64,000 nt of DNA from positions 1-64,000 of the forward strand of contig JAJEAD010000059.1 of assembly GCA_022824305.1 (NCBI GenBank), written 5' to 3'. Source of the DNA: Gammaproteobacteria bacterium (GTDB taxonomy: Bacteria; Pseudomonadota; Gammaproteobacteria; HK1). A program made the position numbers and the translations under genes. Shown here in pieces: positions 50,219-59,493 of this stretch (within the stretch, counting starts at the first letter, position 1; each line of letters opens with the position of its first letter). The notes beneath the pieces were generated by a model. It worked only from the letters and a program-made list of their open reading frames with translations. It did not search any database and was not told where the DNA came from.

Positions 50219-52258
50219 TCAGACCCCGTTGCGGGGGATCGACTCGTCCCACTCCCGGGAGAACACCTTCTCCTCGCTCTCGAAGGCGTCCAGGCGCGCG
50301 TGGATTCGGAAGTGAGTGGCATCGCAGCTCAGCTCGCAGGACACCGCGATGCGGGTGTCGATCTGCCCCGGCCGGGCGAACCGGTTCTCTCCGGTGAGCA
50401 CGGTGCGGGCGGAGAGCGGGTCGCCGGCGAGGAGCGAGCGCTCGCAGGTCGTGCGCTTCGCGAACTCCCACCCGTGCCGGTCGAAGCGCACCCGGCCGCT
50501 GTAGTCCGTGTCGCGCACCGTGAGCACGCCCGTCCCGACGTCGCGCTCCTGGGTGATCCGGTGCGGGACTTCGGGCTCGAGCAGGGTCGTGGGGTGGGTC
50601 GCGCTCATGCGCGGAGGCGGGACGGGCGCGAGGCGCTCGTCCTCCGGACGGGGCCTTCGCACCGGCAGGCCGAGGTGGCTCTCGCCGGTGGTCACGCCGA
50701 GCGTGGTCAGGGTCGGGGAGGGCCACACGAGCGGCCAGCATCCGGTCGCGACCGCGACCCGCAGGCGATGCCCGGGCAGGAAGCGGTGCGCGATGTCGTT
50801 CATCGCCACGCTCACGGTGTAGACGCGGCCGGGCTCCAGGTCCCTCGGCGACTCGTGTCCCTCCCGGTGGGTGAGGTTCAGCAGTCCGTAGGTCACGCGG
50901 CACGAGGAATCGTCGGGCGCGAGGTCGCAGAGGCGCACGTGGAGCAGGCCCTGGGGCTGGTCCAGCGTCATCTTCAGGGTGAGCACCGGCGCCCCGAAGA
51001 TCTCCAGGGCTTCTTCGAGCGGCGCGCTGTCGAAGCAGAGCGAGCGGGCGTCGTCGGTGAGCTGGTCCGGGGGTTCGGTGGGGTCTCCGGCCCCGTGGCT
51101 CGACCACGCGGTGGCGCAGAGCCCGGCCTCGGCCGGACTTCGCACGCTCAACGTGACGGACGGGCCGGGCTGCGGGTCCAGCCCGTCCGGGTTGAGGGCG
51201 TAGCGCCGCTGCTCGATGCGCTCGGAGGGCCAGCCCGCCTCGCAGATCCAGCGCCCGGGGCGGAAGGGATGGTGGCTGCGCGGCGGGACGCTCTCCTGCA
51301 TCCACACGCGGTAGGCGGGCTCGTCCATGATTCCGTTGTCCACGTCCTTGAGCCAGTGGTCCCACCAGCGCAGCGCCTCGTCGGGATAGCCCATCATGGG
51401 ACCGGGCGCGGCCTGGTGCATGTACTGGTGGCCCCAGGGGCCGATGATGGCCTTGCAGGGGGACGAGAGGCCCGCGAGCAGGCGCGGCACCGGATTGGAG
51501 TAGGCATCGGCCCATCCGCCCATCGCGTAGACGGGGACCTCGATGTCGGCGTAGTTCTCGCACACCGACCCGTGCTTCCAGAACTCGTCTCGGGTCTGGT
51601 GGCGCAGCCAATCGATGATCCACGGGCGGTTCGCTTCGAGGCGCTCGAGCCACATGTCGCGCCACGCGTCGCCGACGAGCGCCGGATCGGGCGGACGCGC
51701 GTTGTGCCCGAACATCGTGAAGGACCAGTCCGGGTTGGCGTTGAGCAGGCAGCCGCCCATGTAGTGGATGTCGTCCGCGTAGCGGTCGTCGGTGAAGTAC
51801 ACCGCGATGATGCACCGCAGCGCGGGCGGGCGCCGGGCCGCGACCTGGAGCGAGTTGAAGCCGCCCCAGCTCTTGCCGAACATGCCGACCCGGCCGTCGC
51901 ACCAGGGCTGCGCCGCAATCCAGGCGATGACCTCCAGCGCGTCGTCCTGCTCCTGCTTCAGGTACTCGTCGAGGAGCAGGCCGGTGGACTCTCCGCTGCC
52001 GCGCATGTCGACCCGGAGCGAGGCGTAGCCGTGTCCTGCGAAGAAGGGGTGCATCGCCTCGTCGCGCCCCGCGGTGCCGTCCCGGGTGCAGTAGGGGATG
52101 TACTCGAGGATCGCGGGCACCGGATGCTCGAGCGCGTCGCGGGGCAGCCAGTAGCGCACCGAGAGGCGGGCGCCGTCGGCGAGCGGAATGAACTCGCATT
52201 CCACCTCGCGAATCTCGCAGGGGAAGGTCTCGACCACCGTTGCTCGTTCCGTCGTCAT
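50219..52258 (-). CDS. CocE/NonD-family hydrolase (X-Pro dipeptidyl-peptidase S15 type)
   Basis: The 679-residue protein has an alpha/beta hydrolase core with the nucleophile motif GKSWGGF near 150, an acid in GGWADAYSNP near 270, and the histidine in GPWGHQYMHQ. A C-terminal jelly-roll domain (X-Pro dipeptidyl-peptidase C-term) follows. GAGGAG sits 9 nt before ATG 52258. No signal peptide, so cytoplasmic. It cleaves amides or esters; the true substrate is unknown. It is divergent from the FAD amine oxidase. Confidence 0.87.
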   Translation of the reverse strand: MTTERATVVETFPCEIREVECEFIPLADGARLSVRYWLPRDALEHPVPAILEYIPYCTRDGTAGRDEAMHPFFAGHGYASLRVDMRGSGESTGLLLDEYLKQEQDDALEVIAWIAAQPWCDGRVGMFGKSWGGFNSLQVAARRPPALRCIIAVYFTDDRYADDIHYMGGCLLNANPDWSFTMFGHNARPPDPALVGDAWRDMWLERLEANRPWIIDWLRHQTRDEFWKHGSVCENYADIEVPVYAMGGWADAYSNPVPRLLAGLSSPCKAIIGPWGHQYMHQAAPGPMMGYPDEALRWWDHWLKDVDNGIMDEPAYRVWMQESVPPRSHHPFRPGRWICEAGWPSERIEQRRYALNPDGLDPQPGPSVTLSVRSPAEAGLCATAWSSHGAGDPTEPPDQLTDDARSLCFDSAPLEEALEIFGAPVLTLKMTLDQPQGLLHVRLCDLAPDDSSCRVTYGLLNLTHREGHESPRDLEPGRVYTVSVAMNDIAHRFLPGHRLRVAVATGCWPLVWPSPTLTTLGVTTGESHLGLPVRRPRPEDERLAPVPPPRMSATHPTTLLEPEVPHRITQERDVGTGVLTVRDTDYSGRVRFDRHGWEFAKRTTCERSLLAGDPLSARTVLTGENRFARPGQIDTRIAVSCELSCDATHFRIHARLDAFESEEKVFSREWDESIPRNGV

Positions 52259-52473
52259 GTCGTCTCGCTCCTCGTCGCCTCGTTCCGCGCTGGGGACCGG
52301 TTCCGGGCAAAGCGCGCGTACCATATGCCAACAACGGGGCGGAGATCATGCGTGCCGGCACGGGTGCGCGACGCTGAGCGGGTGCGCTGGCCAGGAAATC
52401 AGTGAGATATTGCGGCTAACATCGCCGCGCGAGCGGCGGCGCCTCGCCGGCCGCGGCGTGGAGGTACGGTTCC

Positions 52474-53775
52474 ATGGCGCAGTCCCCTCTCTTCTCGGCC
52501 GACTTCAAGGCCGAGCCCTACTGGTGGGAGGACGCTCCGCCGCCCGCCGACGGCGAGACGGCGCTTCCCGCGCGGGCGGACGTCGCGGTCATCGGCTCCG
52601 GCTACACTGGCCTGCACGCGGCGCTGCAGACGGCGAGGGCGGGCCGGGACACCGTGGTGCTGGAAGCGGAGGCGGCCGGCCACGGGTGCAGCAGCCGGAA
52701 CGGCGGGCAGGTATCCATCGGCTACCGGCCTACCCACGCCGAGCTCCGCCGGGAGCTCGGCCGGGAGCTTGCCGATCGCATTCACGGCGAGAGCTTCGAC
52801 GCCTTCGACTACCTCGGTGACTTCATCGGGCGCGAGGAGATCGACTGCGCCTGGCGGCGAGTGGGGCGCTTTCACGGCGCCCACCGGGCGAGCGCCTACG
52901 AGGCGCTCGCCCGCGAGATCGAGAACGAGCCGAGGGAGCGCCCGGTCGAGGCCCACATGGTGACCCGGGCCGAGCAGCGCGAGGAGATCGGCAGCGACGC
53001 CTACCACGGCGGCGTGGTGTACCCGCAGCACGCCTCGCTGCACCCCGGGCTCTATCACCTCGGGCTTCTCGCGAGGGCCGAGGCGGCGGGAGCGAGAGTG
53101 GTCACCCGGTGCCGGGTCGAGGCCGTGGAGCGCGACGGAGAGGCCTTCGTCCTGCGCACCGCGCGCGGGCCGCTCCGCGCGCGCGACGTGGTGGTGGCGA
53201 CCAACGGATACACCGGCCCCCTGAGTCCCTGGCACCGCCGGCGGGTGATCCCCATCGGCAGCTACGTGATCGCGACCGAGCCGATCGGCGCCAACCTGAT
53301 GCAGGTGCTGTGCCCGAAGGACCGGGTGGTGAGCGACAGCCGAAAGGTGGTCTTCTACTACCGGGCGAGCCCCGACCGGCAACGGATCCTGTTCGGCGGG
53401 CGGGTCGCGCTCAAGGAGACCGATCCCACCGTGAGCGCACCGCGCCTGCACGCGGTCATGCGCCGCGTCTTTCCCGAGCTCGCGGGAACCCGGATCTCGC
53501 ACTCCTGGGTCGGCTTCGTCGCCTACACCTTCGACAGCATGCCCCACATCGGCGTGCACGACGGCGTGCACTATGCGATGGGCTACTGCGGCTCCGGCCT
53601 CTCGCTCGCGAGCTACTGCGGCATGCGTGTGGGACAGAAGGTGCTGGGCAGCAAGGAGGGCGACACCGCTCTCGACAACCTGCCCTTCAAGACCCGCCCT
53701 CTGTACCGTGGAGACCCCTGGTTCCTCGGCCCCGCAATCCTCTACTACAAGGTCCGGGACCGCTTCGGCATCTGA
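52474..53775 (+). CDS. FAD-dependent amine oxidoreductase (DAO / gamma-glutamylputrescine oxidase type)
   Basis: The 433-residue protein has the opening PYWWEDAPPP and the FAD motif VAVIGSGYTGLHAALQTARAG (about 37-57). GCSSRNGGQV (about 71-80) is the segment typical of PuuB-like oxidases, and DSMPHIG with GYCGSGLSLASYCG lies near the C-terminus. It oxidises a secondary or primary amine to imine or aldehyde. GGAGG is 9 nt before ATG 52474. It stands between the CocE gene and the betaine transporter and fits amine catabolism. Confidence 0.87.
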   Translation: MAQSPLFSADFKAEPYWWEDAPPPADGETALPARADVAVIGSGYTGLHAALQTARAGRDTVVLEAEAAGHGCSSRNGGQVSIGYRPTHAELRRELGRELADRIHGESFDAFDYLGDFIGREEIDCAWRRVGRFHGAHRASAYEALAREIENEPRERPVEAHMVTRAEQREEIGSDAYHGGVVYPQHASLHPGLYHLGLLARAEAAGARVVTRCRVEAVERDGEAFVLRTARGPLRARDVVVATNGYTGPLSPWHRRRVIPIGSYVIATEPIGANLMQVLCPKDRVVSDSRKVVFYYRASPDRQRILFGGRVALKETDPTVSAPRLHAVMRRVFPELAGTRISHSWVGFVAYTFDSMPHIGVHDGVHYAMGYCGSGLSLASYCGMRVGQKVLGSKEGDTALDNLPFKTRPLYRGDPWFLGPAILYYKVRDRFGI

Positions 53776-53883
53776 GTCCTGGAGCCACCGACCGGATTGC
53801 GTGCTCCTCCGATGAAGCGGGAATTGGGCTCCTGCTATAGTCGGACGGAGTCCGTCTCCGCTCCCGAAGGACGCACGCTCGCC

Positions 53884-54378
53884 ATGCCACCGCGCCGGTC
53901 CCCGATTGCCTCCTCCCTCCTGGCCGGCGTGGCCGTGCTGGCCCTGATGGGCGGTTGCGGCGAGGAAGACACGCCGCCTGCGTCAGCCGGCGCCGAGAGC
54001 GCCCCCGAATCGCCCGCCGCTGCGCCGGAGGCGGGCGGCGCGGCGCCCGCGATCACGCTCGAGGTCACGGCGGACAAGACGCACGCGGTTCAGCCGGGAG
54101 ACGAGATAGGCATCACGGTGAGCGTCGAGGGCTTCACCCTGGACGCCGCCGGCATCGGGGCGGAGGCGGAGCCGGGCCGCGGCCACTATCACGTCTACTT
54201 CGGCGGCTCGGAAGGAGAGCCCCTGCTCGTCTCCGCCGACGCGAACGCTGTCGTCAAGGTTTCGGACGACGTCACCGACGGCACGCATTCGCTGCTGATT
54301 CAGCTTCGGGGGAACGATCATTCGCCGCTCGATCCGCCGATCGAGACCAAGGTGCGCCTCATCATTTACCGGCTTTGA
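53884..54378 (+). CDS. Small probable lipoprotein of unknown function
   Basis: The 164-residue product has a hydrophobic N-terminus ending LALMGGC, a near-lipobox with the leucine one place early. An Ala/Pro/Glu-rich linker and a compact C-terminal domain with GRGHYHVYFGGSEG and DGTHSLLIQLRGNDHSP follow. The His-containing motifs resemble those in DUF4399-like periplasmic proteins, but I cannot name the family firmly. ATG 53884 gives the signal sequence. It is 40 bases before proX and may be co-transcribed. Confidence 0.6.
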   Translation: MPPRRSPIASSLLAGVAVLALMGGCGEEDTPPASAGAESAPESPAAAPEAGGAAPAITLEVTADKTHAVQPGDEIGITVSVEGFTLDAAGIGAEAEPGRGHYHVYFGGSEGEPLLVSADANAVVKVSDDVTDGTHSLLIQLRGNDHSPLDPPIETKVRLIIYRL

Positions 54379-54418
54379 CACCCAGCCTCGGGAACGAGGG
54401 ATCAGAAGGAGGAAGACG

Positions 54419-55369
54419 ATGAAGACATGTGCGAAGAGTCTCGCGACGGCAGTGCTGGCCGCGGCAGCGCTTGCCGTTCCCCCCGCGGTCGCGGCGGTGG
54501 AGTCCGAGGATCCGATAAAGCTCACCATCCACGACTGGACCGGCCAGTACATCACCACCAACATCATGGGCGCGGTGCTGGAGGAGATGGGCTACAACGT
54601 CGAGTACGTGCAGGCGGACTACATCGCGCAGTTCGCGGGCCTGGAGGCCGGTGACCTGCACGTCGCGATGGAGATGTGGGAGACCACCGGCAAGGACGCG
54701 ATGGAAGCGTCGCTCGCCACCGGCAAGACGGTCGATCTGGGCGAGACCGGCATGGTGGCGATCGAGGAGTGGTGGTATCCGATGTACATGAAGGAGAAGT
54801 GTCCGGGTCTGCCCGACTGGAACGCGCTCAACGAATGCGCGGAAGCGTTCGCCACGCCCGAGACGCATCCGAAGGGACGCTATCTCGGCGGTCCCGTAAC
54901 CTGGGGCGGCTACGACGACGAAAGGGCGGACGCGCTGGGCCTCGACTACGAGGTGGTCCATGCGGGCACCGACGCGGCGCTCTTCGCCGAGCTCGAGTCG
55001 GCCATGCAGCGTGAAGCGCCGATCCTGCTCTGGATCTACACGCCGCACTGGGCGCCCATCAAGTACGAAGGCGAGTGGGTCGATTTTCCTCGCTACACGG
55101 ACGAGTGCTACAAGGACCCGAGCTGGGGCATGAATCCCGACAAGGCCTATGACTGCGGAAAGCCCCGCGGCTGGATCAAGAAGGTCGGGTGGAAGGACGG
55201 CGAGGCAAAGTGGCCGAAGGCCTACCAGGCCGTGCGCAACTTCACGATCAGCAACCAGGAAATGGGCGAAATGGTGGGGCAGGTCGATCTCGACGGCAGG
55301 AGCGTCGATGAGGTGGTCGCGGACTGGATGACGGCGAACAAGGACCGCTGGATGGCATGGACGATGTAG
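54419..55369 (+). CDS. proX: Glycine betaine-type ABC transporter substrate-binding protein
   Basis: The 316-residue protein has a Sec signal peptide (cleavage near VAA-VES) and then an OpuAC/ProX-like domain: IHDWTGQYITTNIMGAVLEEMGY, DLHVAMEMW, EEWWYPMYMKE and a C-terminal FTISNQEMGEMVG. The many Trp/Tyr residues fit an aromatic cage for a quaternary amine. AAGGAGG is 8 nt before ATG 54419. It is the first gene of the transporter unit. Confidence 0.88.
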   Translation: MKTCAKSLATAVLAAAALAVPPAVAAVESEDPIKLTIHDWTGQYITTNIMGAVLEEMGYNVEYVQADYIAQFAGLEAGDLHVAMEMWETTGKDAMEASLATGKTVDLGETGMVAIEEWWYPMYMKEKCPGLPDWNALNECAEAFATPETHPKGRYLGGPVTWGGYDDERADALGLDYEVVHAGTDAALFAELESAMQREAPILLWIYTPHWAPIKYEGEWVDFPRYTDECYKDPSWGMNPDKAYDCGKPRGWIKKVGWKDGEAKWPKAYQAVRNFTISNQEMGEMVGQVDLDGRSVDEVVADWMTANKDRWMAWTM

Positions 55370-55404
55370 TCCGGTAGGCTGTCCTGCCCTGCTGCGAATC
55401 CACG

Positions 55405-55432
55405 GCGCGGGCCGCCCTCGTGCGGCCCGCGC
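55405..55432 (+). terminator. Hairpin between the binding-protein and ATPase genes
   Basis: An 11-bp perfect stem (GCGCGGGCCGC/GCGGCCCGCGC) with a 6-nt loop lies in the 90-base gap after proX. No T-tract follows, so it more likely protects the proX mRNA 3' end or causes partial read-through than acts as a full terminator. Confidence 0.5.
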
Positions 55433-55459
55433 GTTCCCGTCCCGTCTCCCGAGCCTGCC

Positions 55460-56518
55460 ATGTCCGCAGACCCCCCAGCGCGCGCCGGCGCCTCCGGCTC
55501 GGGACTGATGCTTGAATGCGCCGGCGTGTGGAAGGTCTTCGGCGACGGCGCCTCCGACCTTCTTGCCGAACGCGCCGGCGCCGTCACGCTCGAGGACCTG
55601 CACACGCGCGGGCTGATCGGAGCGGTTCGCGATGCGAGCCTGCGGGTACGCGAAGGCGAGATCTTCGTGATCATGGGGCTTTCCGGATCCGGCAAGTCGA
55701 CCCTGGTGCGCTGCATGTCGCGCCTGATCGAGCCCAGCGCCGGTCGCATTCTCTTCGACGGCGAGGACCTCCTGGGCATGCCGGAGAAGAAGCTCATCGA
55801 GCTGCGCCGCCACGAGATGGGCATGGTGTTCCAGCACTTCGCGCTGCTTCCGCACCTGAACGTGCTCGGCAACGTCGCCTTCCCCCTGGAAGTGCAGGGC
55901 ATGGCGCGCAGGGAACGCGAGGGCAGGGCCATGGAAGTCATCGAGCTGGTGGGCCTGAGCGGGCGCGAGCGCTACTATCCGCGCGAGCTCTCCGGCGGAC
56001 AGCAGCAGCGCGTCGGGATCGCGCGCTCACTCGCGGTCGAGCCCCGGATCTGGTTTCTCGACGAGCCCTTCTCGGCGCTCGATCCACTGATTCGCCGCGA
56101 GATGCAGGACGAGTTCATGCGCCTGCAGTCCATGCTGCGCAAGACCATCGTGTTCATCACCCACGACTTCGACGAGGCGATCCGGCTCGCTGACCGCATC
56201 GCCATCATGAAGGACGGGGCCATCATCCAGATCGGCACCCCCGAAGAGCTGGTCACGCACCCGGCCGACGACTACGTGGCCGATTTCACCCGGGAGATCC
56301 CGCGCGCCAAGGTCCTCTCGGTGCGCGCGGTCATGGGTGAGCCGGTCGAGTCGTGGGCAGGTGAAGTGCGCGCGAAGGAGAAGGTGCAGGAGGTTGCCGC
56401 CGCCGTGGCCCGGGGACGCGCGCCCTTCGCGGTCCTCGACGAGAGCGGCGCGGTGGTCGGATCGCTCACCCGCGAGGACATCTTCAGGGTCCTGGTTGGA
56501 CTCGAGACCCGCGCGTGA
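55460..56518 (+). CDS. proV: Glycine betaine ABC transporter ATP-binding protein
   Basis: The 352-residue protein has Walker A GLSGSGKST, signature [13 protein letters not shown], Walker B IWFLDEPFSALDP, and the ProV-specific insert with EMGMVFQHFALLPHLNVLGNV. The C-terminal CBS region is short: one recognisable half (AVLDESGAVVGSLTREDIF). No clear Shine-Dalgarno precedes ATG 55460; ATG 55508 is an alternative. Its stop overlaps the proW start (GTGA). Confidence 0.92.
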   Translation: MSADPPARAGASGSGLMLECAGVWKVFGDGASDLLAERAGAVTLEDLHTRGLIGAVRDASLRVREGEIFVIMGLSGSGKSTLVRCMSRLIEPSAGRILFDGEDLLGMPEKKLIELRRHEMGMVFQHFALLPHLNVLGNVAFPLEVQGMARREREGRAMEVIELVGLSGRERYYPRELSGGQQQRVGIARSLAVEPRIWFLDEPFSALDPLIRREMQDEFMRLQSMLRKTIVFITHDFDEAIRLADRIAIMKDGAIIQIGTPEELVTHPADDYVADFTREIPRAKVLSVRAVMGEPVESWAGEVRAKEKVQEVAAAVARGRAPFAVLDESGAVVGSLTREDIFRVLVGLETRA

Positions 56519-58521
56519 GCGCGCCTGCGTCGCGCGACCGGTGGCTCGCCGCAGGTCTGCCGCGGCGATATGCGATCGCGTGGCTGGTCCTCCTCCTCGT
56601 CGCGATCGCCGTCCACCTCGCGCGCGGAGCGCTCCCCGCCCTGGCGACGTATCCGGAGCCGTGGTTCCTTCCCCTGCGCTTCTGGGTCAGCGACCTGATG
56701 AAGTGGCTGGTCAACGACTTCGACCTGGGGCTCTTCACTTTCCAGGAGATGACCCGTTCCATCGCGTGGTTGCTCGAGTGGCCGCTGCGCGCCGCGCAGA
56801 GCCTCTTTGCCGAAGGGTTCTCGCGCGGCATCGGGCGCGACGCGGAAGAGATCGTTCCGCGGATTCCCTGGATTGCGCTGATCGTGGCGTGCGCGCTGAT
56901 GGGCCTCTCCGCCCGTGGGCGCGGCCTCGCCGCCCTGGTCGCGGGGGCTCTGCTGTACCTCGCGGTCTTCGGGCAGTGGGACAGCGCGATGGTGACCCTG
57001 GCCTCCATCGTGATCGCGGTGCCGCTCGGCGCAGGCGCGGGCCTCCTGCTCGGGATCGCGGGGTTCCGCAGCGTCCGGCTCGAACGCGTGCTCGTTCCCC
57101 TGCTGGACCTCATGCAGACGGTGCCGATCTTCGCCTACCTGGTGCCGGTCCTCTTCCTCTTCGGGTTCGGTCCGGTGGCCGCAATGGTCGCCACCATCAT
57201 CTACGCCACGCCGCCGATGGTGCGGGTGACGATGCTCGCCCTGCGCCAGGTGCCCGCCGACGTCGTCGAGTTCGGGCGCATGGCCGGGTGCTCCCGCCGC
57301 CAGCTCCTGTGGAAGGTGCTCGTGCCTTCCGCCCGCCCTTCGCTGATGGTGGGGATCAACCAGGTGATCATGCTCTCGCTGAACATGGTGATCATCGCCT
57401 CCATGATCGGGGCGGGCGGGCTCGGTTACGACGTGCTCACCTCGCTCAAGCGTCTGCGGATCGGGGACGGGGTGGAGGCCGGGCTCGCGATCACGCTGCT
57501 CGCCATCGCTCTCGATCGCCTCTCCCAGGCTTTCGCGAACCGTCCACCCCGCGCGCACCGGGACACGACTCCGCCCTTCTTCCGCCGCCACCCCTTCCTG
57601 ATCGCCGCGACCGCGCTGCTCGCCGTCTCCTGGATGGCGGGTTCCGTGCTCCCCGGAGTGCAGGACTACCCGGAGACTCTCGAGATAAGCACCGCGCAGA
57701 TGTGGTCGGATCTCATCAAGTGGATCAACGTCAACTTCTACGACCACCTGGAGGCGGTCAAGACCTGGCTGCTCTTCCATCTGCTCATCCCGGTCAAGCG
57801 CTTTCTGACCACGGTGCCGTGGATCGCCGTGGTCGCCGCCGTCGCCATTGCCGGGCACCGGCTCGGAGGCTGGCGTCTCGCGGCGCTGACCGGCTCCCTC
57901 GCCCTGTTCATGGCGGTGACCGGCAACTGGGAGAAGTCGATGATCACGGTCTACCTGTGCGGGGTGTCCGTGCTGGTCGCTTCGCTCATCGGGATCCCGG
58001 TCGGGATCTGGGCGGCCCGCAACGAGCGCGTGCACCGGGTCGTGCAGGTGGTCATCGATACGCTCCAGACCCTGCCCTCCTTCGTCTACCTGATTCCGGT
58101 GGTGATGCTGTTCCGGGTCGGAGACTTCTCGGCGATGATCGCGGTGGTCGCCTACGCGGTGGCGCCCGCGGTGCGCTACACCGCGCACGGGCTTCGGCAG
58201 GTCCCGGCGCAGCTCATCGAGGCGGCGACCGCGGCCGGATGCACGCGCCGCCAGACCCTCTGGAAGGTGCAGTTTCCGATTGCGCTGCCGGAGATCATGC
58301 TCGGCATCAATCAGACCATCATGCTGGCGCTCAGCATGCTGGTGATCACCGCGCTCGTCGGCACCCGTGATCTCGGTCAGGAGGTCTACATCGCGCTGAC
58401 CAAGGCCGATACCGGGCGCGGGATCGTGGCGGGCCTGTGCGTCGCATTCATCGCGATCATCTCCGATCGCCTGATCAGCGCCTGGGTGCGCAGGAAGAAA
58501 CGAGAGCTGGGCCTGGAATGA
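56515..58521 (+). CDS. proW: Fused tandem glycine betaine ABC transporter permease
   Basis: The 668-residue protein contains two ProW-like permease domains in one chain. Each has its own DLMKWLVNDF/DLIKWINVNF lead, DLMQTVPIFAYLVPV/DTLQTLPSFVYLIPV core, and EAA loop (VVEFGRMAGCSRRQLLWKVL and LIEAATAAGCTRRQTLWKVQ). Ordinary ProW is about 300-350 residues and works as a homodimer; here the dimer is covalent. The start is GTG at 56515 overlapping the proV stop. The stop overlaps the kinase start as ATGA. Confidence 0.92.
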   Translation: MSAPASRDRWLAAGLPRRYAIAWLVLLLVAIAVHLARGALPALATYPEPWFLPLRFWVSDLMKWLVNDFDLGLFTFQEMTRSIAWLLEWPLRAAQSLFAEGFSRGIGRDAEEIVPRIPWIALIVACALMGLSARGRGLAALVAGALLYLAVFGQWDSAMVTLASIVIAVPLGAGAGLLLGIAGFRSVRLERVLVPLLDLMQTVPIFAYLVPVLFLFGFGPVAAMVATIIYATPPMVRVTMLALRQVPADVVEFGRMAGCSRRQLLWKVLVPSARPSLMVGINQVIMLSLNMVIIASMIGAGGLGYDVLTSLKRLRIGDGVEAGLAITLLAIALDRLSQAFANRPPRAHRDTTPPFFRRHPFLIAATALLAVSWMAGSVLPGVQDYPETLEISTAQMWSDLIKWINVNFYDHLEAVKTWLLFHLLIPVKRFLTTVPWIAVVAAVAIAGHRLGGWRLAALTGSLALFMAVTGNWEKSMITVYLCGVSVLVASLIGIPVGIWAARNERVHRVVQVVIDTLQTLPSFVYLIPVVMLFRVGDFSAMIAVVAYAVAPAVRYTAHGLRQVPAQLIEAATAAGCTRRQTLWKVQFPIALPEIMLGINQTIMLALSMLVITALVGTRDLGQEVYIALTKADTGRGIVAGLCVAFIAIISDRLISAWVRRKKRELGLE

Positions 58522-59411
58522 CACGAGGACCGACAACCATGACCGACCCGAAGGAACGCGCCGCGCGCCTCCCCTGCTGGACGGGCGACGTCGCCCCCGA
58601 GCCCCTCGGCGGCGGCATCACCAACGTCAACTTCACCGTGACGGATGCGGGCGAGCGCTACGTCGTGCGCATCGGCGAGGACATCCCCGTCCACGGGGTG
58701 TACCGGGTGAACGAGCTGGCCACCGCCCGGGCGGCGCACGCCGCCGGCATCTCGCCGGAGATCGTCCACGCCGAGCCCGGCGCGCTGGTCATGAGATGGG
58801 TGGACGGCCAAACGCTCGAGCCCGAGGACGTGCGCGAGCCGGCCCGCATCGAGCGCGTGCTCGACACCGTGATGCGCTGCCACCGGGAGATCCCTTCGCA
58901 CTTTCGCGGGGCGACGCCCATCTTCTGGGTCTTCCAGGTCGTACGCGGGTACGCCCGGACCCTGCGCGAGGACGGGAGCCGGATGGCAGGGCGGCTGGAC
59001 GAGCTGCTCGCGCGCTCCGCCCACCTCGAGTCGGTCGTCGGCCCCGTCGACATCGTGTTCGGTCACAACGATCTGCTCGCGGCGAACTTCATCGACGACG
59101 GCGATCGGATGTGGCTGATCGACTGGGAGTACGCCGGCTTCAACAGCCCGCTCTTCGACCTCGGCGGCCTCGCCGCCAACAACGAGCTGGACGAGGAGGC
59201 GGAGCGCCGGCTGCTCGAGCGCTACTTCGGGACTCCGTCGGGCGAGGCGAGGATCGCGAGCTACGCCGCGATGAAGTGCGCCTCCGCGTTGCGCGAGGCG
59301 ATGTGGAGCATGGTCTCCGAGATCCACTCGGAGATCGACTTCGACTACGTCGCCTACACCGAGGAGAACCTCGAGCGCTTCGAGCGGGCCTGGGAGGCGG
59401 TCGGAGGCTGA
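58518..59411 (+). CDS. Choline/ethanolamine-kinase-like phosphotransferase
   Basis: The 297-residue protein has the aminoglycoside/choline kinase fold: GGGITNVNFTV (nucleotide loop), the catalytic FGHNDLLAANFI and the metal-binding LIDWEYAGFNSP. ATG 58518 overlaps the permease stop; ATG 58539 with GAGGA upstream is the alternative. Coupling to a betaine/choline-type importer suggests it phosphorylates the imported amino alcohol, such as choline, on entry. Confidence 0.85.
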   Translation: MTRGPTTMTDPKERAARLPCWTGDVAPEPLGGGITNVNFTVTDAGERYVVRIGEDIPVHGVYRVNELATARAAHAAGISPEIVHAEPGALVMRWVDGQTLEPEDVREPARIERVLDTVMRCHREIPSHFRGATPIFWVFQVVRGYARTLREDGSRMAGRLDELLARSAHLESVVGPVDIVFGHNDLLAANFIDDGDRMWLIDWEYAGFNSPLFDLGGLAANNELDEEAERRLLERYFGTPSGEARIASYAAMKCASALREAMWSMVSEIHSEIDFDYVAYTEENLERFERAWEAVGG

Positions 59412-59457
59412 GCGCGACCGGGAGCGCTTCCCGGGCTCCGTGGTGAGGGTGAGGATC

Positions 59458-59487
59458 GCCCGGCCCCGCTTCCGCGCGGGGCCGGGC
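59458..59487. terminator. Bidirectional hairpin between convergent genes
   Basis: A perfect 12-bp GC-rich stem (GCCCGGCCCCGC/GCGGGGCCGGGC) with a 6-nt loop sits between the kinase stop and the Rid gene stop. No T-run flanks it, but the position between converging genes supports a terminator role. Confidence 0.6.
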
Positions 59488-59493
59488 AGGGCG

